Origin: Alphaproteobacteria bacterium
GTDB lineage: Bacteria; Pseudomonadota; Alphaproteobacteria; DSM-16000; Inquilinaceae
Assembly: GCA_028277405.1 (NCBI GenBank)
Contig: JANQGH010000066.1
Span: 124,001-188,000 of the forward strand
Direction of reading: 5' to 3'
Length of the DNA stretch: 64,000 bases
Shown here: positions 17,563-29,138 of the stretch, piece by piece
Position numbering within the stretch: the first letter of the stretch is position 1
Layout of the letters: every line of letters starts with the position of its first letter
The notes under the pieces: generated by a model
Databases searched by the model: none
What the model saw: the letters and a program-made list of their open reading frames with translations, nothing else
Told to the model about the DNA's origin: nothing
Translations under genes and position numbers: made by a program

Positions 17563-18027
17563 GGCGCGGCGCGCCCGGAAGAAGCCACGCAGCAGGTCGG
17601 CCGAACGGTCGGCCATGACGCCGCCCTGAACCTCCGGCCGGTGGTGGCAGGTCGCTTGTTCGAAAAAGCGCGGGCCGTTTACGATGGCACCCATCTTTTC
17701 GTCGAACGCCCCGAAGGTGACGCGACGCAGCCGGGCAAACGAAATCGCCGCAGCACATAGGGCGCACGGTTCCAAGGTGACGTAGAGATCGCAGTCCGGC
17801 AAACGGGGCACGCCTCGTTGGGCCGCCACGGCGCGGATAACCAGCACTTCGGCATGGGCGGTCGGGTCGGCGTTGCCGCGCGTTCGATTGCCGTCGCGGG
17901 CGAGGATCGCGCCGGAACCGACGTCCACGAGCACGGCGCCGACCGGCACTTCCTCGCGCGCCGCGGCGGCCTCCGCCTCCTCAAACGCAGCCGCCATGTA
18001 GCGGGCGATATCAGTGTCTGTCTCCAC
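17554..18027 (-). CDS. tadA: tRNA-specific adenosine deaminase
   Basis: Converts A34 of tRNA-Arg(ACG) to inosine. The 157-residue cytidine-deaminase-fold protein has the zinc and catalytic motif HAE at 58-60 and PCALC at 87-91, and the C-terminal TadA sequence GAIVNGPRFF. Two starts are possible: the GTG at 18027, with a GGTGGGG-like site upstream and a better fit to long homologues, or an ATG at 17997 that would shorten it by ten residues. Confidence 0.93.
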   Translation of the reverse strand: METDTDIARYMAAAFEEAEAAAAREEVPVGAVLVDVGSGAILARDGNRTRGNADPTAHAEVLVIRAVAAQRGVPRLPDCDLYVTLEPCALCAAAISFARLRRVTFGAFDEKMGAIVNGPRFFEQATCHHRPEVQGGVMADRSADLLRGFFRARRASG

Positions 18028-18126
18028 CCAGATACCCCACCACCGTGCCCTTGCCCTTGTCTAGCGACATTTCCAGCGACAATGGCGACCTTGCCCGCCC
18101 CAGACCGCCAGAGTAGCGTCGCCGCG

Positions 18127-18897
18127 ATGACGAACCCCCCTCAAGCGAATGCCGCAACCCGCCCCGGCGACCGGCTGGCCAAGGTGATGGCGCGGGCCGG
18201 CCTGTGTTCCCGCCGGGACGCCGAACGCTGGATCGCAGACGGCCGCGTCATGGTGAACGGCGAGACGGTGACGACCCCCGTGACGCTGGTCACAGCGCGC
18301 GACCGGGTGCTGGTCGATGGTCACCCCTTGCCGGAGGCCGAGCAAAGCCGCTTGTGGCGCTATCACAAGCCCACCGGCCTGGTAACGACCGCGCGTGACC
18401 CCGAGGGGCGGACAACTGTCTTCTCACAACTGCCCGCCGATCTGCCCCGGGTGGTCTCGGTCGGCCGGCTGGACCTGAACAGCGAGGGCCTGTTGCTGTT
18501 GACCAACGACGGGGCCTTGGCCCGCCATTTGGAACTGCCCGCAACCGGCTGGCCTCGGCGTTATCGGGTGCGCGCGCACGGTCGGGTCGATCCGAAAAGG
18601 CTGGCGAGCCTCAAATACGGCATCACGGTCGACGGGGTTCGATACGGCCCGATCGACGCCGCCTTGGAACGCCAGCAGGGCGCCAACGCCTGGCTGACCA
18701 TGTCCCTGCACGAGGGCAAAAATCGCGAAGTCCGCAAGGTGCTGGAGGCGATCGACCTGGTCGTGAACCGCCTGATCCGCGTCTCCTACGGGCCGTTTCA
18801 TCTGGGCAAGCTGGCGCCCGGCGCGGTCGAGGAGGTCAAGGCGTCGGTTCTGCGCGACCAGCTTGGCGGCTTTCTTGAAGACGGTGGCCGCCCTTGA
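18127..18897 (+). CDS. 16S/23S rRNA pseudouridine synthase (RluB/RsuA family)
   Basis: A 256-residue pseudouridine synthase with an N-terminal S4 RNA-binding domain (RLAKVMARAGLCSRRDAER, from residue 16) and the catalytic motif VGRLDLNSEGLLLLTNDG, where Asp116 is the expected nucleophile, followed by NREVRKVLEA. The family includes RluB, RluE, RluF and RsuA; RluB (23S U2605) is the commonest call in alphaproteobacteria, but the site cannot be fixed from sequence by eye. The ATG at 18127 was chosen because the S4 domain follows shortly. It overlaps rsmD by four bases (TTGA). Confidence 0.88.
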   Translation: MTNPPQANAATRPGDRLAKVMARAGLCSRRDAERWIADGRVMVNGETVTTPVTLVTARDRVLVDGHPLPEAEQSRLWRYHKPTGLVTTARDPEGRTTVFSQLPADLPRVVSVGRLDLNSEGLLLLTNDGALARHLELPATGWPRRYRVRAHGRVDPKRLASLKYGITVDGVRYGPIDAALERQQGANAWLTMSLHEGKNREVRKVLEAIDLVVNRLIRVSYGPFHLGKLAPGAVEEVKASVLRDQLGGFLEDGGRP

Positions 18898-19460
18898 GGA
18901 TCATCGGCGGACGCCATCGCAACCGGTCCCTGACCCCGCTGCCGGACCGATCGGTCCGGCCGACGACCGACCGGACGCGTGAGGCGATGTTCAACATCCT
19001 CGCGCACCGGCCGTGGGGCGAAGACGGATCGAGCGTGCTTGACGGCGCGATTGTGCTCGACGCCTTTCTGGGCAGCGGCGCCTTGGCGTTGGAGGCCCTG
19101 TCGCGCGGTGCTGAGCGGGCAACCGGCTTCGACGCCTCGTCGAAGGCCCTTGCCGTGGCGCGCAAAAATGCCGCCGCCATCGGCGAGGCGAACCGGCTGA
19201 CGGTCCATCGCGCGGACGCCTTGCGACCGCCGCCAAGCAGCGAAGCCGCGACTCTCGTCTTTCTCGATCCGCCCTATGGCAGGAGCCTCGTCGAGGGCGC
19301 CGTCGACGCCTTGGACGCGGCGGGCTGGATCGCCGACGGAACGATCATCGTCACCGAATGCGCCGCCGATGAGGAGATCGTACTGGTTGACCGTTACGAG
19401 CCGCTGGACAGCCGGGTCTACGCCAGCACACGCGTGGGCTTCTGGCGCGCGGCCGCCTAA
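18894..19460 (+). CDS. rsmD: 16S rRNA m2G966 methyltransferase
   Basis: Rossmann-fold S-adenosylmethionine methyltransferase that modifies G966 of 16S rRNA. The 188-residue product starts [13 protein letters not shown] as in the family, has the [15 protein letters not shown] block, the SAM loop [19 protein letters not shown], and the catalytic LDPPYG with DPPY at 125-128. The start is TTG, sharing four bases with the upstream stop, which couples its translation to the pseudouridine synthase gene. It overlaps the convergent mutL by four bases. Confidence 0.93.
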   Translation: MRIIGGRHRNRSLTPLPDRSVRPTTDRTREAMFNILAHRPWGEDGSSVLDGAIVLDAFLGSGALALEALSRGAERATGFDASSKALAVARKNAAAIGEANRLTVHRADALRPPPSSEAATLVFLDPPYGRSLVEGAVDALDAAGWIADGTIIVTECAADEEIVLVDRYEPLDSRVYASTRVGFWRAAA

Positions 19461-21304
19461 CGCCGGCCGAACAGCCTCTCGATATCGGCCAAGCCCAAAC
19501 TCACATACGTCGGCCGGCCATGATTGCACTGGCCGGAATGGGGCGTGGCCTCCATCTGGCGCAGCAGGGCATTCATCTCCTCGGCGGTCAGGCGGCGACC
19601 GGCGCGCACGCTGCCATGGCAGGCCATGGTCGAGGCGACCTGATCCAGCCGCTCTCTGAGCGCGGTGGCCTGGTCCAGCTCCGCCAACTGGTCTGCCAGA
19701 TCGCGGATCAAGCCAGCCGTATCGGTCTGACCCAGCAGGGCCGGCACGGCGCGCACGACGATGGCGCCGGGACCGAAGGCCTCGATCTCAAGGCCCAACT
19801 CGGCAAGCTCCGCTTGCCTGGCTGCGAGCCGATCGGCGTCCGCTTCCGCCAGTTCGATCACTTCCGGCAGCAGCAGCCCTTGCGAGGCCACGCCGCCATC
19901 GATCAGCGCCTGCTTGAACCGCTCATAGACCAGCCGCTCATGGGCCGCGTGCTGGTCGACGATGACCATGCCGTCTTGGGTCTGCGCCAGGATGTAGGTT
20001 TCGTGGATCTGGGCGCGCGCGGCGCCCAGCGGATGGGCAACGGCCGTTTCGTCCGTCGAAATCTCCGCCCGGGCCGATGGCTGATCAGCCATCGGTAACG
20101 TCGCGCCAGGCGCGCGCGGATCTTCGATCGGCGCCTGCCAGGCGCGGCCGGCTTCGGCCAGCGCCAGCGACGGCCGGCTTGGGCCCGTCGGCCATGAGGA
20201 TGGCGGCGCGCCGCCCGGCCGCATGGCGCCCAAGGCCGCCCCGCCGACAGTGGACGACGCCCGATGGCCGGCTTCCGCAAGCACCTGACGCAAGGCACCG
20301 ACGATCAACCCGCGCACGACGCCGGGATCGCGAAAGCGAACCTCTGACTTGGCGGGATGCACGTTCACGTCGACCTGGTCTTCCGGAACGGTCAGGAACA
20401 GCGCCACCATGGGGTAACGGTCGCGGGCCAGGAAGTCGGCATAGGCACCGCGCAAGGCGCCGATCAGCACCTTGTCGCGCACGGGGCGGCCGTTCACGAA
20501 CAGATATTGCGACAGGCTGTTGGCCCGGTTCAGGGTCGGCAGCGCGGCATAACCGTCCAGCCGGATACCCTGGCGCTCGGCAGCCACCGGCAGCGCGTTG
20601 TCGGCGAAATCACGGCCCAGAATGGCGGCCAAACGCGCCAGCCGCGCATCCAAAAGCTCGCCCTGGCCAGCGTTGAGCTGGATCGGCCGGCGCTGGTCGT
20701 CCTGCAGGCTGAAGGCGACATGTGGATGGGCCATGGCGAGGCGGTTCACCACGTCGATACAGGCCGCCAGTTCGCTGCGGACACTCTTGAGAAACTTCAG
20801 CCGGGCCGGCGTGGCATAGAACAGGTCGCGGATCTCGACCCGCGTGCCCTTCGCCAGCGCCGCCGGTTTAGGCGTGCCGACGACGCCGCTATCGACCGCC
20901 AACTGCCAGGCCTCCCCCGCCCCTTCGGCGCGGGAGATCAGGGTCAGGCGGCTGACGGCACCGATCGAGGGCAGCGCCTCACCGCGAAAGCCGAGGCTCT
21001 GGATCGCCTGCAGATCATCGTCGGGCAGCTTGGAGGTGGCGTGCCGTTCCATGGCCAGAACCAGCGCGTCCGGGTCCATCCCGTGCCCGTCATCGGCGAC
21101 CGCTATGAAGCTGCGGCCGCCGTCACGGATCGTGACATCGATTCGGGCCGCACCGGCATCCAGCGCGTTTTCGACCAACTCCTTCACCGCCGCCGCCGGC
21201 CTTTCGACCACCTCGCCGGCGGCGATCTGGTTGACCAGAACCGACGGCAAGCGCCGAATCAGGGTCGGATTGGACGATGTTGAGGTTTGGGGTGCGGCCA
21301 ACAT
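19457..21304 (-). CDS. mutL: DNA mismatch repair protein MutL
   Basis: Mismatch-repair mediator of 615 residues. The N-terminal GHKL ATPase shows VENALDAGA (44-52), DDGHGMD (71-77) and [11 protein letters not shown] (105-115), followed by the transducer domain with [11 protein letters not shown] (314-324). A Pro/Ala-rich linker leads to the dimerisation domain, which contains [12 protein letters not shown] at 450-461, exactly the DQHA-X2-E-X4-E endonuclease motif; this MutL should therefore nick DNA itself, unlike E. coli MutL which relies on MutH. The ATG at 21304 is consistent with the short pre-domain tail. Confidence 0.96.
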   Translation of the reverse strand: MLAAPQTSTSSNPTLIRRLPSVLVNQIAAGEVVERPAAAVKELVENALDAGAARIDVTIRDGGRSFIAVADDGHGMDPDALVLAMERHATSKLPDDDLQAIQSLGFRGEALPSIGAVSRLTLISRAEGAGEAWQLAVDSGVVGTPKPAALAKGTRVEIRDLFYATPARLKFLKSVRSELAACIDVVNRLAMAHPHVAFSLQDDQRRPIQLNAGQGELLDARLARLAAILGRDFADNALPVAAERQGIRLDGYAALPTLNRANSLSQYLFVNGRPVRDKVLIGALRGAYADFLARDRYPMVALFLTVPEDQVDVNVHPAKSEVRFRDPGVVRGLIVGALRQVLAEAGHRASSTVGGAALGAMRPGGAPPSSWPTGPSRPSLALAEAGRAWQAPIEDPRAPGATLPMADQPSARAEISTDETAVAHPLGAARAQIHETYILAQTQDGMVIVDQHAAHERLVYERFKQALIDGGVASQGLLLPEVIELAEADADRLAARQAELAELGLEIEAFGPGAIVVRAVPALLGQTDTAGLIRDLADQLAELDQATALRERLDQVASTMACHGSVRAGRRLTAEEMNALLRQMEATPHSGQCNHGRPTYVSLGLADIERLFGRR

Positions 21305-21444
21305 CTAAATAATGTAGCCGATCGAGCGGTCGCGAACCACCCGATAGCTGCGCCCGGGATCGAGATCGGCGGAAAAAGAACTTGGCCCCGCGACAGCGCA
21401 AAGCCATGATCCGCCGTCATCGGAACCGCGTTCAAGAGGACAGC

Positions 21445-21789
21445 ATGCGCACCTTGATCATCGGTCTCTTGCAGATCGTCGCGATCGTCGGCTTCATCCT
21501 GATGATCGTCATGGGCGCCTACATGGGCTACGCCTACGAGCAGCTGGTAGCCGCACAGAACATTGCGGGCGTGGCGATCGATCCTGTTCTGGGGGCCGTG
21601 ATCGGAGCAGTCGGCGGCCTTGTGGCGGCCGTCATTACGTTCGGCGTCGTATTTCTGCTGATCGATATCCGGGCCCAGACCAAGCGCACGGCCCAGGTGC
21701 TGGAAGACCTGGCGAAGCGGCGGCCGGCGGCGCAGGCCGCCGCCCAGGCCCCGACGCCCCCTCAGCCGACCCCTGCCCCCGGAACCTGA
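21445..21789 (+). CDS. small two-segment membrane protein
   Basis: A 114-residue protein with a good AGAGGA ribosome site. It has a hydrophobic segment from about residue 4 to 26, an extracytoplasmic loop, a Gly/Val-rich second segment around residues 52-74, and a Lys/Arg, Ala and Pro-rich C-terminal tail that looks disordered. The family is not recognised. It is divergent from mutL and convergent with the FAD oxidoreductase, so it is a single-gene unit. Confidence 0.7.
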   Translation: MRTLIIGLLQIVAIVGFILMIVMGAYMGYAYEQLVAAQNIAGVAIDPVLGAVIGAVGGLVAAVITFGVVFLLIDIRAQTKRTAQVLEDLAKRRPAAQAAAQAPTPPQPTPAPGT

Positions 21790-21803
21790 ACCGGCGGGCC
21801 GCG

Positions 21804-23183
21804 CTAGCGAAGCGGCTTCAGATCATTGAACATGGACGGCACCAGTTCGGTCACGGTCGGGTGGATGTAGACCGACCGCTTGATCGTGGTGTAGGCCGCG
21901 CCGGCGTACATGGTGTTCAGGATGCCCTGCACGACCTCGTCGCCGCCAATGCCCAGGATCGAGGCGCCGAGAATGCGTTCACTCGCGGCATCGATCAGGA
22001 TCTTCATGAAGCCCTGGGTTTCGCCGCGCTCGCGCGCCCGACCCACGCGCGCCATCGGCCATTGGCCGACCAGCACCTCGCGCCCTGAGGCCCGCGCCTG
22101 GCCCTCGGTCATGCCGACACGGCCCAAGGGCGGGTCGACGAACAGGCCGTAACAGACGATCCGGTCGGTGATCTTGCGCGGATCGTCGTCGAGCAGATTG
22201 GCGGCGACGATCTCGAAATCGTTGTACGAAGTATGCGTGAAGGCCCCGCGCCCGTTGCACTCGCCGATTGCCCAAATGCCGGGAACGTTTGTACGCAACT
22301 GGTCGTCGACTTCGATAAAGCCCCGTTCGTTGGTTCTTACGCCGGCCTTGTCGAGACCCAGATCGCCCGTGTTGGGGCGTCGCCCGACCGCAAGCAGGAC
22401 GTGACTGCCGAAGACCTCCGGCGGGCCGTCCTCACATTCGACGTTCACGCAAACCCGGTCGCCGCGCTGTTCAAAGGCGATGCACTCGGCCTGGAGGCGC
22501 ACCTCGATCCCCTCGCCTGCCAGGATGTCCAGAATGGCGGCAGAAACATCCTCGTCCTCGCGGGCGATCAGCCGATCGGCCATCTCGATCACCGTCACCT
22601 GGGCGCCGAAGCGGCGATACATCTGGGCGAACTCCAACCCGATATAGCTGCCGCCGACGATCACCAGATGCTCCGGCAGAAAGTCGACCGCCATCATGCT
22701 GGAATTGGTCAGATAATCGACGGCGTCGATGCCCGGCATGTCAGGCACCGCGGCCCTGGCGCCGACATTCAGGAAGATCCTTTCGGCCTGCAGGATTTCG
22801 CCTTCGACGTTGACGGATGTCGCGCTTTCCAGCCGGGCATGGCCTCGGTAAACGGTCAGATTATCCATGTTTTCCAACCAGTTGGTGACACCTTGGTTGG
22901 ATTGGCGGACGACCTCGTCCTTGCGGGCCTTAACCTGCTTCATGTCAACGCCGATAGGGCCATCGATCATCACGCCGTATTCGGCGCCACGCCGAGCAAC
23001 ATGGGCGGCACGCGCGCTGGCGACGAGCGTCTTGGTTGGGATGCAGCCGACATTCACGCAAGTGCCGCCGAACAGCTTGCGTTCGACGATCGCCGTCTTC
23101 ATGCCGCTGGCCGTCAGCCGCTCGGCCAAGGGCGGCCCGGCCTGCCCTGCCCCGATGATGATGGCGTCGAATGTCGCAGGCAT
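21804..23183 (-). CDS. class I pyridine nucleotide-disulfide oxidoreductase (mercuric reductase/dihydrolipoamide dehydrogenase-like)
   Basis: A 459-residue flavoenzyme. The N-terminal FAD-binding GAGQAG (11-16) is followed by the redox-active disulfide motif GGTCVNVGCIPTK with Cys42 and Cys47; the central NAD(P)-binding GGSYIGLEFAQ and the C-terminal interface motif HPTVTE (from about 441) complete the fold. Close homologues are usually annotated as FAD-containing oxidoreductases related to MerA. It lacks the N-terminal heavy-metal domain and the C-terminal vicinal Cys pair of true mercuric reductase, and no mer or lipoyl-enzyme genes are adjacent, so the substrate is unknown. It stands alone upstream of a poly-C tract. 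Confidence 0.85.
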   Translation of the reverse strand: MPATFDAIIIGAGQAGPPLAERLTASGMKTAIVERKLFGGTCVNVGCIPTKTLVASARAAHVARRGAEYGVMIDGPIGVDMKQVKARKDEVVRQSNQGVTNWLENMDNLTVYRGHARLESATSVNVEGEILQAERIFLNVGARAAVPDMPGIDAVDYLTNSSMMAVDFLPEHLVIVGGSYIGLEFAQMYRRFGAQVTVIEMADRLIAREDEDVSAAILDILAGEGIEVRLQAECIAFEQRGDRVCVNVECEDGPPEVFGSHVLLAVGRRPNTGDLGLDKAGVRTNERGFIEVDDQLRTNVPGIWAIGECNGRGAFTHTSYNDFEIVAANLLDDDPRKITDRIVCYGLFVDPPLGRVGMTEGQARASGREVLVGQWPMARVGRARERGETQGFMKILIDAASERILGASILGIGGDEVVQGILNTMYAGAAYTTIKRSVYIHPTVTELVPSMFNDLKPLR

Positions 23184-23275
23184 GGTCGGGCCTCCAGCTC
23201 AGCTTGCGGGTCTGGTCATGGTGCCTGACCGACATGATACCATCGGGAGGCCGGACACGCATAATGACGGGGCCG

Positions 23276-23287
23276 CCCCCCCCCCCC
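23276..23287. repeat. 12-base poly-C tract
   Basis: A run of twelve C residues in the 184-base gap between the start of the oxidoreductase gene and the pgi stop. It lies about 95 bases upstream of the oxidoreductase ATG on the minus strand (poly-G in transcript sense), so length changes could alter promoter spacing; it is outside any supported reading frame. Confidence 0.6.
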
Positions 23288-23367
23288 GGGAGGATCGGCC
23301 CGTCACCCCTTTGATGCTTGAGCACCCGGGAAGGTTACACCGCCCGCAGCCCAGGCCGCGCAGAGCT

Positions 23368-26448
<3,081 letters not shown>

Positions 26449-26449
<1 letters not shown>

Positions 26450-27807
26450 CAGTTCGTCTCCGTTGCAGGCTCGGGCAAAAGGTATCCCGTCAGGCCGTTT
26501 TCAGGCGTCAAGAAGGCTCGTGCCGCCGCGATCGCGTCGTCGGCCGTCACCTCGGCAATCCGCTGCGGCCAGGCCTCGATCGCCTCCAGGCTTTCGCCGT
26601 TGGCAACGGCAGCGCCGACGATCCGGGCCGGTTCGAAGAAACCGTCCCGCGCATAGACGGCCGCCGTGGTCAGACGCTGCTGGGCGGCGGCAACCTCGTT
26701 CTCATCAAGGTCGCTGGCCAGGAAAGCGGCGATCACGTCGTCTATCGCGCTCTCCAACTCGGCCATGTCCGTTTCCGGGCGAGGTGTGGCGTAGACGAAA
26801 AACTGGCCGTAGTCGCGGTTGTCGCCGCTGTAAAAGGCACCGGCCGACGTCGCGAGTTGCTGGTCGAGCACCAGTTCCTGGTACAGCTCGCTGGTCGTGC
26901 TGCCACCCAGGATCTGCGACATGACCTGAAGGGCATAAGCCTCGTTGCCGTCGGCACTGGTGTAGGATGGGGCGCGATACACTCTGCGCCATTGCGGCTG
27001 CGTCACCGTCGGATCGGTCAGGGTCACCGTGGCCACCGCATCGACCGGCGGTTCGGCCGGTCGCACCCTTTCAGGCACCGGCCGCGCCTCGATGGCGCCA
27101 TAGGTCTCCTCAATCAGCGGCCTGATCTCGTCGGCCGTCACATCGCCCGAGATCACGACGATCGCGTTGTTGGGCGCGTACCAGGTCGCGTAGAAGTCGG
27201 CCAGGTCGTCGATCGACAGCTCGGCCATCTCATGCTCCCAACCGATGATGGGGATGCCGTACGGATGGTTGCGATAGCGTGCCGCGGCCATCTGCTCACC
27301 CAGGCGGGCCCCGGGGTTGCTGTCAATGCGCTGGCGCCGCTCCTCGATGATGACGTCGCGCTCGGTCAGGACCTCTTCGGGGTCGAAGGCCAAATTGACC
27401 ATGCGGTCGGCCTCAAGTTCCAAGACCATGGGCAAACGGTCAACCGCGACGGTTTGGAAGTAGCCGGTGTAATCCCATGAGGTGAAGGCATTGTCGTTGC
27501 CGCCTTGGCGCGAAATCTCCTCGCTAAAATCGCGGTCCGGATCGGTCGTCGTGCCCTTGAACATCATGTGTTCGAGGAAGTGCGCGATGCCCGATTGACC
27601 CGGCGGTTCATCGGCCGCGCCGACGCGATACCAGACCATATGGGTCACGATCGGGGCGGTGTGGTTTTCGATAACGACGACCTCCAGGCCGTTGTCGAGC
27701 GTGAAGCCGTGAAGATCGAACAGTTGATCGACCGTCGCCGAGGCGCTGAGAGGGATCATCGGGCTCAAGGCAATGGCGCCGGCCAAAGCCCAACCAATAC
27801 GAGTCAT
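26449..27807 (-). CDS. M16-family zinc peptidase, catalytic subunit
   Basis: A 452-residue periplasmic peptidase with a signal peptide (to about residue 24). It carries the inverted zinc motif HFLEH at 76-80 with the downstream Glu in ERDVIIEERR near residue 155, as in PqqF/processing-peptidase-like M16 enzymes, and an early GGNDNAFTSWDYTGYF block. Length suits a half-size subunit that pairs with the inactive partner encoded immediately downstream. The M16 pair lies between the DUF3035 lipoprotein gene and pgi; no PQQ or bacteriocin genes are nearby, so the physiological substrate is unknown. Confidence 0.92.
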
Positions 27808-27982
27808 GCCAAATTCGCTTTCGTCAAATCACTCGCCAACATGCCGGAAGTCGCTGAAGCGCGACCGCCAGCCACCCGACTATTTAGGTGATGTTAAGCG
27901 AATTGGCAGGGCGAACCGCGGGGAACGCCCCGATATCCTCGCCAAATCTTTGTGACTTGCGTCGTGACTTACGTCTCTGTGG

Positions 27983-28588
27983 CTAGAACAGGCCGTCAAA
28001 TACACCTTCAAGCGGTGCCCGGCGCCGGCGCTGGATCACCGGCACCTCGCCCTGGGTTAGGGGCTGGCCGAGAGCCTGGTTCGCCGCCAGGCGGCGCGCC
28101 TCCGCCTCAGGGTCGATCACTGTTCCCGGCTCAGGCTGCGGCTGCCAGAAGATGATGCTGTCGATAAACCGGTCGTCGGCGACGATCAGGTCTCGCGTCT
28201 CTTCCTCCACGACGACTCGGATACCGGGTTGGATGTTGCCGGCCCCGGCCTGGGACAAGAGCGCCGATTCGCCGGGCGAGATGCTCACCACCTCTTCCTG
28301 GAACGTAACCTCCTCCACGACCTCGACACCGTCCGTCTCGGCGCCGAAAATCACCGCCTCACCACGTTCCGCCGCCGTGCCGATCCCGAACTCGGAAACG
28401 CCGGCCGTCGGCGGGGGCAGGCTGATGCCCGGCGGCACGGTAAGCGGCGCCCGGGGCACGACCGCGAATTCGTCCGGCGCGTTCCGCCCAAAGCCAAAGG
28501 TCTGGTTAAAGCCATCGCTGCTGCATGCAGCGGTAAAGCCGGCGACCGTGGTCAACAGCCCGATCGCAAGCCAACGCCGACTAGTCAC
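27983..28588 (-). CDS. DUF3035-family outer-membrane-type lipoprotein
   Basis: A 201-residue lipoprotein: after a short basic start and hydrophobic stretch the lipobox is TAAC with the acylated Cys at residue 22. The mature part is acidic and Pro-rich (FAVVPRAPLTVPPG is the typical DUF3035 sequence) and ends in a basic segment. Function is unknown. The GTG start at 28588 overlaps the lspA stop (GTGACTAG) and has GGAGGGGG directly upstream inside lspA, which decides it over the longer frame from 28669. Coupling to lspA, the prolipoprotein signal peptidase, fits a lipoprotein product. Confidence 0.82.
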   Translation of the reverse strand: MTSRRWLAIGLLTTVAGFTAACSSDGFNQTFGFGRNAPDEFAVVPRAPLTVPPGISLPPPTAGVSEFGIGTAAERGEAVIFGAETDGVEVVEEVTFQEEVVSISPGESALLSQAGAGNIQPGIRVVVEEETRDLIVADDRFIDSIIFWQPQPEPGTVIDPEAEARRLAANQALGQPLTQGEVPVIQRRRRAPLEGVFDGLF

Positions 28589-29138
28589 GTTCCCCCTCCA
28601 CCGATTTTGTCCCCGCAACGGTTTGCCCTGCGTCGCGGTCAGTACGCGCGCCGGCAAAGAAACTGTCAATGACGATCAGCACGACGCCGATGCTGATGGC
28701 GGCGTCGGCCACGTTAAACACAAAGAAATGATACCCCATCAGATGGAAGTCGAGAAAGTCCGCCACTGCTCCGAATCGCAGCCGGTCGATCACATTGCCC
28801 AGCGCGCCGCCGATGACCAGGCCCAACGATACCGCCAACAGTCTGCCATTGGCACGCCAAAGCCAGACCAGAAGCGCGATCGAAACCAGGACAGCGACGG
28901 TGGACCAAATCCAGGCGCCGTTTTCCCCGCCGAACAGACCGAAGCTGATGCCGTAGTTCCACACCAGCGTAAGGTTGAAGAAGGACGTTACCTCGACCCG
29001 CGGCGCGGTCATGCCCGCGACGATCGGCCCGGTCAGGCCGAAAACGTCGCTCAGCATCCACCATTTGACCAGCTGATCGGCGATCAGAATGACCGCAACG
29101 ATCACCAGGCCCAGGGCACGCAGGCCGCCCTGGCTCAT
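28581..29138 (-). CDS. lspA: lipoprotein signal peptidase (signal peptidase II)
   Basis: Inner-membrane aspartyl peptidase that removes signal peptides from diacylated prolipoproteins. The 185-residue protein has four hydrophobic segments and both catalytic Asp blocks: GAVADFLDF with Asp127 and FNVADAAIS with Asp145, plus the conserved NYGISFGLF. The ATG at 29138 overlaps the ileS stop (ATGA); a longer frame upstream is ileS sequence read out of frame. The ileS-lspA order is a long-standing conserved pair in bacteria. The C-terminal tail is hydrophilic and somewhat long. Confidence 0.94.
   Translation of the reverse strand: MSQGGLRALGLVIVAVILIADQLVKWWMLSDVFGLTGPIVAGMTAPRVEVTSFFNLTLVWNYGISFGLFGGENGAWIWSTVAVLVSIALLVWLWRANGRLLAVSLGLVIGGALGNVIDRLRFGAVADFLDFHLMGYHFFVFNVADAAISIGVVLIVIDSFFAGARTDRDAGQTVAGTKSVEGERD

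Noticed and set aside
21804..23183. Mercuric reductase
   Set aside because: It has the CVNVGC disulfide but no N-terminal metal-binding domain, no C-terminal Cys pair and no mer genes nearby.
27919..27932. CGGGG/CCCCG stem between the M16 gene and the DUF3035 gene as a terminator
   Set aside because: Five-base stem, no following T-run on the transcribed strand.
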